A DNA stretch of 64,000 nt from Garcia nutans (Eukaryota; Streptophyta; Magnoliopsida; Malpighiales; Euphorbiaceae): assembly GCA_947685225.1 (NCBI GenBank), contig CANTUV010000024.1, positions 25,190,001-25,254,000 on the forward strand. The letters run 5' to 3'. The translations under genes were made by a program, and so were the position numbers. Of the stretch, positions 21,793 through 33,019 are shown piece after piece (position 1 is the first letter of the stretch; each line of letters starts with the position of its first letter). A model generated the notes under the pieces. That model was not told where the DNA came from and made no database searches. It saw nothing but the letters and a program-made list of their open reading frames with translations.

Positions 21793-23061
21793 ATGTCTTG
21801 GTCAAAGATTGATATTTTAAAGTGTTTTCAAAATGTTAAATTGGACCATTCCTTTTTACATGCCATGGCCTCTTTTTGGAATGTAGATTCTAGGACATTT
21901 AAAATTAATTGCTTTGAAATGTGTCCCTTGATTAAAGAATTTGAGGCTATCCTTGGATATCCAAATAATCAACAAATGGCATTACCCATATTGATTTCCA
22001 AGCCTCAACAGAAGATGCAAATATTATTTCAAATTTCAAAGCTCGAAGTTCTACAGTTGATGAAAGGTGAGAAAATTCTACTTGCTCCCTTGATTGATTT
22101 TTGTCTTTCTCATTTGGCTCCTACTAAGGCATGGGGACGTATGCTTTTTCTTTACTTGCTTGGCCAATTCTTGCTTGTTTCTTCTGATGGCGATATTAAT
22201 CCATGAGTATTGGATATCATGGACCAAATGGAAGGAGGCTAATCATCGATACTTGTGATCTTGGCCGAGACTTTAGTTGGATTAGACCAACTTAAATCAG
22301 GATTGTCAATGAGACTGACTAAGAGTCCATTGCTACTTTAGGTAATTACCTAAACTGCCCTTTTGGGTTTTCAATTTAGGTTTTCCCTTCTTTTTTTTTT
22401 ATTTTAATGCTCTAATTTTTTCCTAGTCCGCCCATGCGGGTTTTCGGAACTAGCGTGCTATCCTACTTTTTTCCTAAGTTGCCCTTGCGTGTTTTCAACT
22501 TAGCAGACCTCTTTTATTATGTTTTTTTATATTGTTCTAATTTTTGCCTAGTCCGCAGATGTGAGTTTTCAGAACTAGGGAGCTGGCCTAATTTTTGCCT
22601 AAGCTGCCATTTTGGGTTTTCAACTTAGTGGACCTCTTTTTTTTAATTTAATTTTCCTCACAGATTTTGCTTCAGGAGCGTCTTTGCTTGCTTGATACCC
22701 CATCCATGGGTTTTGCTAGATATCTGCCACGGCATCATTCTGCTAGAAAACTACTCCATCCTGCTTCTTCATATACTGATTGGGTTGACTAGATCCACTC
22801 ACGTGCTGAAGTCAACATCCTTTGGTTGGTACCTTGGTGGAAGATTTCTCGTATCACCATGCGGACATACTTGATGTATGTTCCTCTTGCTGCTCTTCAT
22901 CAAGGTACTTGCTATGATCCCCACAGACTTGGCCGTCAGTATGGAGCTGAGCCTCATGGTTCTAAATTTACTCACGATTTAGACATGCCTTGCTTGACTG
23001 AAGCCTACTTGGATTGGCTGAGGCAAAGCTGGCCTGCACGTTACACTTATCATCTACCATA
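21793..23061 (+). pseudogene. DUF7745-like gene, decayed; antisense to Tat-1 pol
   Basis: The ATG at 21793 (MSWSKIDILKCF) opens a 137-codon frame to a TGA at 22204-22206. Landmarks are FLHAMASFWNV, EMCPLIKEFEAILGYP and a hydrophobic stretch (LFLYLLGQF). Protein-like sequence continues past the stop to about 22320 with more stops. A hairpin-rich stretch that may be an intron follows (22340-22660), then a second coding block (about 22670-23061) with a stop near 22789 and the end YVPLAALHQGTCYDPHRLG...RYTYHLP. The shape (FW then E-F-E, later R-L-G-R-Q-Y-G) resembles the DUF7745 family of transposon-linked plant proteins. The function is unknown and the family call is uncertain. Confidence 0.55.
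22349..22628 (+). repeat. Array I of small covarying foldbacks
   Basis: Five foldbacks share a core GCCC-(about 4)-GGGTTTTC. Stems: CCTAAACTG/CAATTTAGG (22349-22380), CTAGTCCG/CGGAACTAG (22423-22453), CTAAGTTG/CAACTTAG (22474-22503, perfect), CTAGTCCG/CAGAACTAG (22548-22578), CTAAGCTG/CAACTTAG (22599-22628). Outer stem bases differ between copies but remain paired. Two stem types alternate with a combined period of about 125 bp. Confidence 0.75.
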
Positions 23062-23474
23062 GATTTTATATTTGTCAATTGAGAAAGTGTATTGTTAGGA
23101 TGAAAAAGTAATAAAAGTAATAAAAGATGCTTCTTTTCCATTTATAATTTGTCATCACCTTTTGTTATTGTGTTTATTATTTCTTCCATATCTGGTCAAA
23201 TACTTATAACAGTGCACATAGAACAATTTTAAGATTAATTCTATTTTATTAAATTGGGGAACAACCAAACATAAAGCTAGCATACATAAGATCACTCCTA
23301 CTGCCAACTAGCCCTTTTGGGTTTTCAAATTGATGATTTTCTCTCATTTAGCCCTAATTGTTGCCTAGCCCGCCCTTTCGAGTTTTCGGGACTAGCGGAC
23401 TGCTCTAACTTTTGCCTAGGCCGCCCTTTTTGGGTTTTCAACCTAGCGAGCTTTTTTCTTTTTCTTTTTTTTTA
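23062..23474. repeat. Convergent spacer with foldback array II
   Basis: This noncoding stretch lies between the DUF7745-like end (+) and the pol end (-). Three more foldbacks of the array I type occur: a decayed one near 23306-23331, CTAGCCCG/CGGGACTAG (23365-23395) and CTAGGCCG/CAACCTAG (23416-23446). Both genes would transcribe through it, in opposite directions. Confidence 0.65.
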
Positions 23475-24610
23475 TACATAAAACCTCTTCAACCTGTCAA
23501 TGTTCTATGGCTCACTAAACTCTTTCCCATCCATGTCTGATAACTTCACTGCACCTTTATTCATGACTTGTTTCACAACATATGCCCCTTCCCAGCTAGG
23601 CCTAAACTTTCCTCTTGGATCAGATACATTAGGCTTACATTGTTTCAACACTAAATCTCCAACTTTGAGTTTTCTGATCTTAACTCTTCTATTATAAGCC
23701 TGAGCTATCTTCCTTTGATACAGTTGATGATGATATAATGCTTTTAACCTTCTCTCTTCTAGCAAAGCTAATTGTGTGTATCTGCTCACTACCCATTATG
23801 TTTCAGGCAGTTGAGCTTCCAAGACCACTCTTAATGACTTGATCTCAATTTCAATTGGCAACACTGCTTCCATCCCGTAAACCAAAGAGAATGGTGTCAT
23901 TCCAGTAGGTGTTCGCACACTTGTTCTATATCCCCATAAAGCAAAAGGAAGCATCTCTGACCAATCCCTGTACATCTTGGTCATCTTGGAAAGAATTTGC
24001 TTGATTGTCTTGTTTGTTACTTCTACGCACCATTAGCCTTTAGTCTATAAGGAGAGGATCTATGATGTTGGATTCGGTACTTTGAGAATAAGTCCTTAAC
24101 TGCTCCTTCAAACTATACCCCATTATCTGATATCAGACTGTGCAGGACCCCGTATCTACAAATGAGGTTCTTTTCAATAAATCTAGACATTTGACTTGAG
24201 CCTAGTTTGTTGAAGGATTCAGCTTGACCCATTTTGAAAAATAATCTGCTGCTACTACAATGAAACGGTGACCATTTAAGGCTGTCGGATGTATCTCTCC
24301 TATAATATCGATACCCCAAGTGGCAAAGGGCCAGGGTGAAGACATAGAATGCAATTCTTCAGGAGGCATGTGATCCAAGTTATCATACATCTAACATTGT
24401 TGGCATTTCTTTATGAACTCAATACAATCTCTCTCCATGGTCAACCAGTAGTAACCTTGTAGAATTATCTTCTTAACTAGGGCCAAACCACTCATGTGCG
24501 AACTGCAACTTCCCACATGTATTTTTGACATGATATGCTTCACTTTAGGCTTCTTCAAGCATCTCAAACGCACCCCCATCAGGCCATCTTTGATATAACT
24601 CTTCATGAAA
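23475..24610 (-). pseudogene. Tat-1 integrase (decayed)
   Basis: The open pieces are 24606-24391, 24390-24202, 24319-24113, 23984-23796 and 23789-23505, in three phases. In order they show a zinc-binding region ending in KKCQQC, the first core Asp (TWGIDIIGEI), LISDNGV, the WGYRTSVRTPTGMTPFSLVYG region and a C-terminal piece (VGDLVLKQ, GKFRPSWEGAYVV). Several stops and frameshifts break it. The last stop (near 23490) falls where the family has a Trp. No chromodomain follows, as expected for Tat. Confidence 0.8.
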
Positions 24611-24760
24611 GGTGATGTATTGCAAAGGCCACCGTCTTATGTCTCTTCTTTCTTTCTTCGTTGCCCTCGATGGGTATTTATTTTCCTCTAAAAATCATCT
24701 TACAGTATCATACCACGTATCATGGTCTGTATCAGTTTCCATGATAGTTTCATATTCGTA

Positions 24761-25246
24761 TCAAGGAGTTGATGAACTGGTCAAAATCAGAGGCTTAAAG
24801 AATAGACAGATAGGATTTTCCCATACCGAAGCCAATGTGGCTAGGGCATCAGCCATCTGATTTTCTTCTCTTGATAGGTGTATAAACCTACACTCCTTAA
24901 AGTTCTTCTTCATCATGGTCAAGTAATGGTGGTATGGTTTTAATTTTTCTTCTTTTAACTCCCACTCTCCATTTACTTGGGATACTACTAGCAACGAATC
25001 GCCAAAAACTTCCACCTTATCCACCTTCATAATCATTAGGGTTTCCAAACCAAAGATACATGCTTCATATTCCACCATATTATTGGTTGCCCTGAATTTC
25101 AACTTTTTGGCTAAAGGGATAAGTTTCCCTTTAGGCGATTCTAATATGACTCCCAAACCTGCTCCTTTCCTATTTGCTGCTCCATTGAAATACATTTTCC
25201 ATCCTTGTACTTCAATTGCCTCTAAATGTTCATCGGAAAATTCCAA
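24761..25246 (-). pseudogene. Tat-1 second (archaeal-type) RNase H
   Basis: Tat elements carry an additional RNase H between the usual one and integrase. This open frame begins near WKMYFNGAANRKGAG and continues through TNNMVEYEACIFGLE, VFGDSLLVVSQVNGEWE and HLSREENQMADALATLAS. The first catalytic Asp of the family (usually YFDGA) is Asn, so activity is doubtful. The other acidic positions are kept. Confidence 0.75.
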
Positions 25247-25276
25247 GATTACCTCTTCGCTATCTGGTAATGGTTG

Positions 25277-25769
25277 TTAGGCCAGGAATTCTGCCACTGC
25301 TTTACCTTTGATTGTTTTCCTGGTTACATACTCAATCTCAAATTCTTCTAATATTATTAACCATCGACCATATTTCCCAATCAAAGAGGGTTTCAACCTT
25401 AAGTATTTCATTGGATCCAACCTGGAAATTGCTTGCACACTATACGGTTGAAAGTAATGCCACAACCTCTTAGAAGACCAAACCATGGCTATACAGGTCT
25501 TTTCAATAATACTATACTTAATTTCATAAGGTAGGAGCTTTCTACTCAAATAGAAAACTGCATGCTCAATCCCTGACTCATCTGCTTGGGCTAGCATGGC
25601 TCCTATTGACTCTTTTTCTATTGCTAAGTATAATAATAGAGGTTTGCCGGGTTTAGGTGGTTTTAAAACAAGTGGATTCAGCAAATACTCTTTTATTCAT
25701 TCAAAGGCCCTTTGACATTCTTCATTCCACAGGACTGGCTGATTCATTTTAAGCAATTTGAAGAAAGGC
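25277..25769 (-). pseudogene. Tat-1 first RNase H (decayed)
   Basis: The open frame 25684-25277 shows KPLLLYLAIEKESIGAML, AVFYLSRKLLPYEIKYS, IEKTCIAMVW and WLIILEEFEIEYV. This is the retroviral-type RNase H that follows the RT thumb. Its usual LYLA start lacks an Asp, which is common in Tat elements and may explain the second domain. A stop at 25277-25279 separates it from that domain. Confidence 0.75.
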
Positions 25770-27200
25770 TCACAGATTGTTGTGAGCTTCTATGAATCTG
25801 CTAATGTATTGTAATTTGCCAATGAATCCCCGAACATCTCTCTCCATCTTAGGGGCTGGCATATTCCTGAGTGCTTTAACTTTGTCAAGATCAATCTTAA
25901 TGCCATTCAGACCAATCACATGTCCCAATAATTTGCCTGAAGTAACCCCGAGCACACACTTCTTCGGGTTTAATCTTAGCTTATATTTCAATGCTTTATC
26001 GAAGAATAATTCTAAGTTTTGATAGTGTTGTTCCCTTGTGTCCGATTTCACCATCATATCATCAACATATACTTCAACTTCATTTTGCATAATCTCATGA
26101 AATAGTGTGGTGGCCATCCTTTGGTAGGTTGCTCCAGCATTCTTTAAACGAACGGCATCACCCTATAACAAAATATACCCCACGTAGTAATGAAAGTAGT
26201 TTGGGCTTTATCCTCTTGGGCCATTAAGACTTGGTTGTATCTAGAAAATCCATCTACAAAAGAGTGTAGCATGCTAGAGGTTGCACTGTCAATGAGAACA
26301 TCTATATGGGTAAAGGAAAATCATCTTTAGGGGAAGCCTTGTTTAAATCCCTACAGTCCACACAGACCCTTTTTCTTCCATCTTTCTTTGGTATGAGTAC
26401 AATGTTGGCTAGCCAATATGGATATTCTATCATTTCAAGGAACTTTACTTGTATTTGTTTAGTTAGCTCTTCTTTAACCAATTCAGCCCACTCAGGTCTT
26501 AATCGCCTAAGCTTTTGTTTAACAGGTTTCATGTGAGTGTAAGTAGGAATAAGTTGTTCGGCTATGTCTCGATCTATACCAAACATATCCTTATAAGACC
26601 AAGCAAATACTTCTTCATATTTTTTGAATATTTTTTCAAATCTATCTCTCTCATCAGGAGTAAGGTCGGATGCTATGCTAATGTTTTTAGGATTTTCGAT
26701 TGTTCCCAAATTTAATGATTGTGTGTTAACAGAATTAATATTAAAGATGCTCATGTAACAACTATTTGAATGTATGCAACCATCAGGAGAAACATCACAC
26801 AAATAAGCAATATCAGACTTTATTGCATTCATTTTGGAAAAGAAAACATCATCATCCTCATACAAAGCAGACAAATTAAAATCAAAATAAAAATCATTGT
26901 TCTCAAAATCATAAGGCAGAATGTCTTCAAACTTCTCTTCAACCAGGGAAGCAATCTCTTCCGGAGTCTTCTCGGCTTTTAGGATAGCTTCGTTCTTCTC
27001 TTCCGGATTGGATTCTTTGTTGGCTGGTAGGGAGAGCTCTTTCTTCATTTGCTCCACTAGCTCGGCAACATCTGCAAAAATTTCAAAGCCCGGGATAAAC
27101 TTTCCCATGAACATGATTGGCTCGGGCTTTCCTTGGAGTGGTCCCATGTTTGGAGCCTTGACAAAGATCTCTTCAAGTGGTGGGAGCTCATCTTCTCATT
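25770..27200 (-). pseudogene. Tat-1 reverse transcriptase (decayed)
   Basis: A long open frame (27147-26302) holds the acidic protease-RT linker and the RT start (LRRLRPEWAELVKEEL, LANIVLIPKKDGRKRVCVD, DLNKASPKDDFPLP). After a frameshift near 26305 and a gap with stops, 26117-25770 carries the intact active site YVDDMMVKS, then LRLNPKKCVLGVTSGKLLGH and GFIGKLQYISRFI. The catalytic motif is intact but the frame is not. Confidence 0.85.
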
Positions 27201-27850
27201 CTTCTTTAGCTGGGCATTATTGGCTTCATCATATCCCAACCCCTTTTTGGATGTTTGAGTTATAAAATCTGGTAGCTTTGTCAAACCGACCTTACCCTTT
27301 CTAAGACCAGCTCCAGGAAGGTAGTTCATGCTCTTCATCATGTTTAAGACTTTGGAGTCCACTACTTCATTATCAAAAATTGCAGCTACTTGGAAACCAT
27401 TGAGAGGCCTCTCAATCAGTAGAGCATTAACAATCTCATTATCTTCGGCCTCGATGACCAATGTCTCATCTCCGTTAGGGAACTTGATCTTTTGAGAAAG
27501 GGTGGAAGGAACTCCACCAAGAGGATGAAACCATGGTCATCCCAAGAGTAGGGCAAAGGTAACAGGTATGTCCAAAACAACAAATTCAATAATAGATTCA
27601 ATTGGACCAACCTTGACAGCAGCATTGAAAGTTCCTTCTACATATCTCTTGGTGTTGTCATAAGCCCGAATGGTTACCTCGGTTAGGTTTAGATCCCTTA
27701 TTGACATGGCTAGCTTTGGGAATATTTTAAGTGGTGAAACATTTATGGCGGACCCATCATCAACCATTACATATGGAGTCCTTTTCCCTTTGAATTCTAT
27801 TTTGATAAAGAGAGGGCGGATGTGATATCTCCCCTCTTCCGATAAATTCG
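27201..27850 (-). pseudogene. Tat-1 protease and G-patch-like segment
   Basis: It continues the gag phase. The protease centre reads VMVDDGSAINVSP (about 27740-27778). Tat elements vary here, and Asp-Asp-Gly-Ser replaces the usual Asp-Ser/Thr-Gly. The frame goes on through IRAYDNTKR and VTFALLLG, then (27461-27057) MNYLPGAGLRKGKVG and KKGLGYDEANNA, glycine-rich repeats like a G-patch. A frameshift near 27195 separates it from RT. Confidence 0.7.
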
Positions 27851-30032
27851 CATATGAGAAAGATACTGCTCCCATATTAACTTTGCTCTTCTCTTGAATA
27901 TCTTCACATTTCATTACTCCCTCAATTTTTATGAAGTTGATCAGCTCCTCCGGTGTTGTGGAAGTGGAAATTGGCATGCTAGCTAAGGCCTTAGCCATAG
28001 TTTCTCGGTGTTTTTTAGAAGTAGCTAATAAATCCCAATTGCTAACACTTGCTTGGGTTCTTTTCAATTGCTTGAGCACAATACCATCTTCCTCTTCTTT
28101 ATTCCCCACTTCAACTTCCTTTCCCTTATTAACTTTTACCTCTTTAGGCGGTGGCCTTGCATAAGGCTTACCGGATCTAGTGTTCATTAATTCATCTTCT
28201 TTGGGCTTGGACCAGGTCCATTCTTCCTTCTTGGATACCAGATCATCATCACTATCGCTTGAATCCCAAAACCCATTGACAACACAAATTGCTACTTCTT
28301 TACCCACCATAGCTTGTTTAATTTTGCCAAATTCCTCTTCTTCTTTGGTTGCTTCTCCACCCACATCTTGAAAAGAAGACATGACAAAATCTTCATGCAA
28401 ACCTCCTCCAATCATGAAGGCTGCCGGTGGTGGTACTCTTTTGAACTTGGGTAATGGATTGTCATTGGTGTTCGGCTTGTTGGGCTCGGGCAGCTTTCCA
28501 CTATAAATTAAATTTTGGATTTCATGTCTCAGCCTCACATATCTATCTGTGTCATGCCCTTGCATTTGATGAAACTGACAAAATGCTTTAGTGTCGAAAC
28601 TAGGAGGGAAAGGGTTAGGCAAAGGACGAGAATTTAAGGGTTGTAATAACCCCTTTCTTTGAAGCTTATTGAGAACCCAAGACATCAGTTTTCCCAATTT
28701 CGAAAACTGTCTTCTTGTTCATTGGTTAGTAGCATTAACACCGACTGCCTTTTGCATGGTTTGACTACCAGATTGATAGTTTCCTTTCTCATTCCTTCTT
28801 GTTGAAAAATGGTTTTTCTCTCTTTCTCATTCCTCGATTTGCAGACCAGCTTGGAGGAGATTTTTAAAATTACGGATGAGTGTATGAGACATCCTTTCAC
28901 GAAGACTAGGTAACACCCCCCTTACAATCATCCTTATTTGATCGGATTCATTGGGCCTCTTCTTGAGCAAAGCAGCCTTATTTCTCCATCTTTTCACATA
29001 ATCCATAAAATTCTCATTTAGCCTTTGTCTAATGGACTCAACTTCCATTAATGTAACTTCCATTTCAATATTATATCCATATTGTTGGATGAAGGCCTTG
29101 TATAGCAGATCCCAACTCTTTTGTGTTCCATCATCTAAGGTATTGAACCAATTTTGGACAACAGGGTCCAATGAGAGCATAATGTGCCTTAAAGTTTGAG
29201 CCTTAGCAGCTCGGGCAAATTGCATAGCAATGATATACTGCTTCACATGGAGGTGAGGATTTCTGGTTCCATCAAACTTTTCAAAAGATGGCATCTTGAA
29301 CTTGTACGGAACTTCTTCATCTAGCTCAAATAATTTGTCAACTTCGGACATTTCTTTGATTTTCAGTTTCTTCTCAAATTTCATTTCTAAGTCCGCAATC
29401 ATCTTTTCAACATCAGAAGTTTTGGTTTTCTCCATAGCTGATCTTTCAACAATCTTTGGTTCTTTCTTCATATCTTGAGGATCTTGGTAGTATTGAGCCC
29501 AATCATCATCATCATTAATGATCACCTTTTAATCATCAAAAACCACTTCACCAACTTTAGTCTTCCCTTTGTCCTTTGGCTTCTTAGTGCTAGCAGATGC
29601 TTCGACATGATTTCCTAAAATCGCAGCCAAATTGTTCTTCATGGTCTCAGCTAGGGCCTCTTTTATTTCTTCCATCCTAGCATTGAGGGCTTCATCCACC
29701 ATTCTTTGAATTTGTTCGGGCTCCATTGCTTTTGGTGAGAAAGTGATTGCGTCATTGCTAGATTCTTCGCTTTCGGCACAGGTTGGATTGTCGTAACCTT
29801 TTAAACTGTCGTAATCCAGGGCTGTGAGCCAGAAAGGATCAATGATATGAGATGCAAATGTATGTATGCATGTATGCACAAATAATAAACAAACAAGGAT
29901 AAATAGGACATTCCTTCCAACCTTATAACATCCACACACGAATGGCGAGTCTCTTTTCCTAGGTATATGGTTAACAAAATACCAACATGGGCTATCATGT
30001 TTTTGAATAATTCCCTCGGACGTTTCAACCAA
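27851..30032 (-). pseudogene. Tat-1 gag (nearly continuous, stops only)
   Basis: Three open stretches share one phase: 30032-29529, 29525-28827 and 28697 onward. The first likely Met is MEPEQIQRMVDEAL near 29728. Landmarks: acidic region NDDDDWAQYY, capsid-like part (YKFKMPSF, VVQNWFNTLDDGTQKSWDLL, YVKRWRNKAALL), and a Tat-type zinc region (FCQFHQMQGHDTDRYVRLRH) in which the last Cys is Tyr; Tat-2 keeps Cys. Stops lie near 29527, 28825 and 28729, with no frameshift seen inside gag. The C-terminal part is acidic and Lys-rich. Confidence 0.85.
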
Positions 30033-30875
30033 TAGTTATATTTTCAAAAATGGAAATCAATTTATGATAATTCTCATTAATTATGTTTTAATCCATTTAT
30101 CCAACTAAAGTAGCTTTTATGCTATATTCGATTAAAACTAAATTAACAGGTTTATTATGGATAGATTTCTCACTTGAAAAAATAACTAATTATTCATGCC
30201 AAAAACTAGCCCATGATTAATTATTCTTAGTATAAACTAGGCTCACAATTGATTTTTGGTATTTTGTAATTGACCTAAATATTTGTAAGCTCTTTGTAAG
30301 AAAATGTTGGATGAAAATAATTTTGTTTCTAAGCCCATTGTAAAAAGATTTAAAAAAAATGGATTTTGGGCTTTGTATTTGAGTCTTGAGAAAAAAAAAT
30401 TTTGATTTGGAAAAGTTTAAGGACCATCTTAAAAAGTTTTGAAAATAGCTTTGGTCTTTTAGATTTTAAAGAGAAATTTATTTTGAGCTCACAATGTATT
30501 TTAGGTCATATTAGAAAAGGAACAAACCAAATAAGCCATGATTTAAGCCAAGATAAATTAACCATGGTCAAACAACATGCATTTTGGGGTAAAAAACCTA
30601 AGGAAAGTAACTAGGACAATTACATGAGCTTTAGTCTTTGGGTAAAAAGGCTTAGGTTCCCATAGCAAGTATATACCAAATGGTACGAGGCTATGAGTGG
30701 TTATTTCATGCTCGATCTCCATACCTTGAGTGAAAGAAAGGTATCCCTTACATAACACAACACGGGTAACACGGGTGTCCTAACTCACGCTCACGATGCA
30801 ATCTAATATGATGCAATGGATAATATCAATATAAGAAAGAATAGAATAATATAAAGGCCAACAGAATCAACTTCT
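30033..30875 (-). other. Tat-1 untranslated leader
   Basis: This lies between the primer site and gag. It is very similar to the Tat-2 leader (57531-58699), including a stretch readable as MEIEHEITTHSLVPFGIYLL. The shared open frame has no ATG at its common start, so I treat it as leader. Confidence 0.6.
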
Positions 30876-30898
30876 CTTATCCGCAGTGGAGTCGCCAC
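30876..30898 (-). other. Tat-1 primer binding site
   Basis: On the - strand it reads GTGGCGACTCCACTGCGG and continues ATAAG, directly after the LTR end GCTCACA. Ogre/Tat elements typically use TGGCGACTCCACTGGGGA (tRNA-Arg type, from memory). Confidence 0.8.
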
Positions 30899-33019
30899 TG
30901 TGAGCAGGGATTTTTGTCCCCACTCCCGGTGGAATGGTTCTTGTGACTTCGACACTGTTTAGGCTTGGGGCCTTAGAGAACATGGACCTAAGTCTGGAGA
31001 AAATGGAGTCGCCACCTGGATTGGCCGGGAAAAAAAAAGGGGTGGTTGACTCAATTCCAAAGGAATCCCCAACCCCCTAATGGGTTCGGAAAGTTGGGTA
31101 CGTGTGGAGAAGGTGAGAAATGGCCCAGCACCCCCACAACGCCCGGTTCATTGGAACCTACCTCCTTTGCAAGTCTTAACATTATAAAATTCATAAATAT
31201 AACAATATTATCCATATTACATGCAACAATTGAAATAAAGCATCATTATATTAAAATCAAAGCAATGTCCAAACAAAGCAAATAAATGGAAACCCATCCG
31301 AAGATGGAAACATGTCCTTACATCATCCATGTCTAAACAGAATAGGGCACCCACTAAAAGGTAGAAACATGTCCTTTACATTGGTCCAAAATATAAAAGC
31401 AATTTAAATTACATGATATTTATCTAATGAGGTACCCATAAAGTGGAAACATACCTCTTAAAATTTTAATACTAAAGCAAATAAATAATGACAATAAAGA
31501 AAATATCCATCAATGATAAATTAAATAAATCAAGCATTGAAATTAAATAAATCAACCATCAAAGCATTTAATGAACTACATAATCAAATCTAAAATTAAA
31601 TAAAGCAAGTAAAGATACAAATTAGGGTTTACCGTTTCTATTTAAAGTTCTTTAATTAACATTTAGGGTTTTGGGATTTTAGTATTATTATTGTCATTTG
31701 TTTAAGCTACTGTAAGGGTTTAGGGAAATTGGAATGGATTAGGGCTTTATGAATTAAATTAAGGTTTAGGGGTAACATTATGAATTTAGAGTTTTAGAAT
31801 CTTAAGACATTAGGTTTATAATTCATATTTATTGGATTGTGATTTTAAGCTTGCTGTATTGAGTTTTAAGGTTAGGATTTATAAGATTTTAAGGTTTTAA
31901 GAATTAGGGTTTAGGAAAATTAGGGTTTACCGTATTAGTTTTGATAGAATTAGGGTTTTTGACATTTTGGAAAACATATTTGATTTTAGGATTTAAGAAA
32001 GTGGTTTAGAGTTTTATAAAAGTAATTATGATTTTCAAAAACTGTAAAATAAGTTAGAGTTTGGAGATTTAGCAAAACATTTGGAAATTTTGGAACAAAG
32101 TTAGAGGAAAACCGTTTAGGGTTTTTAAAAGTTTTTTTGAAATAAGAGAAATGATTTAAGGTTTTTGGAAACAAAAGAAATGAATTAGTGTTTTTTAGAG
32201 ACAAAATAAGGTTTTTGGAAAAAGAAAAGTACTTTTGAGGGTTTTTAAGAAATAGAAGGAATAATTTAGGGTTTTAAGGTTTAGACGAAATGTTTTAGGG
32301 TTTTAAGTTTTAGAAGAAATAGAAGAAATAATTTATTCAATTTTAGTGATGAACCTATTGTAAAGAAATAAATAAAGAAAATAGAGATTCAAACCTTCGT
32401 TCGTTGGTTCCACCAAAAATTGCTTTCTGGATGAACAAGGACAATGACAAGGTTGCTGACTTTGATGAATTGTTGATTGCTTGCTTATTGCTAGGGTTTT
32501 CAATAATCCAAGTTTCGATCACCTAATCAAAGTCTCACTATCCGATCTCCAAGTTCCAATCCCAGTCCAAAGTACCTTCAAAGTTTTTTAAAGTCTAAAA
32601 GTCCCTTTTTTCTATCTTTTAAAGTGTTATTTATAGGAGAATTTATATGATTAAGTCTTATTGTTTAAGGAAACTAAAATTAATTAGGAAAAGAAACCGA
32701 AACCAAATAGAGTTTGGTTTTGAAAAAAATTGCGTTGGAAAAATTTCGGTGGCGAAAACTGCGAGTGCTAGCCAGAAACTGCGAGCTTCGGGGCGTTGGC
32801 TGCGAGGATTGGTGCGGCCAACCAATTTCGCCCACAGGAATTTTTTATTTTTATTATTATTTTTTATTATTATATTTTTATTAACTTCACCATTTTTTAT
32901 TTTTATTAAAAATTATAAATAATAAATACTAAAATAAATTTAATTAAAATACCACAAAAATTATTTTGTACTGTATAAAAAATAACGGACCGGACTGGGT
33001 CAAAAATTAAGGGTCTACA
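30899..33019 (-). repeat. Tat-1 5' LTR
   Basis: On the + strand it runs from TGTGAGCAGGG to GGGTCTACA, 2121 bp. It closely resembles the Tat-3 LTR. It carries many TTAGGGTTT motifs (reverse telobox) at 31620-32500, a GC-rich imperfect inverted repeat around 32760-32840, and a 12-base copy of the primer site (31004-31015) 117 bp from the real one. Confidence 0.85.

Larger units (their letters stand above)
19307..33019 (-). mobile_element. Tat-1: Tat/Ogre-like element with antisense extra genes
   Basis: On the - strand: 5' LTR, primer site, leader, gag, protease, RT, two RNase H domains, integrase, hairpin spacer, then antisense DUF7745-like and PMD genes. No other LTR boundary lies between 19307 and 33019, so the extra genes most simply belong to this element. 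The 3' LTR is not in the window; Tekay-1 apparently inserted before it. The U3 end at 33019 abuts Tat-4 3' sequence, so Tat-1 probably inserted into Tat-4. Confidence 0.7.

Noticed and set aside
30876..30898. tRNA gene or fragment
   Set aside because: Only the primer-complementary 18-23 bases are present beside an LTR. There is no cloverleaf.
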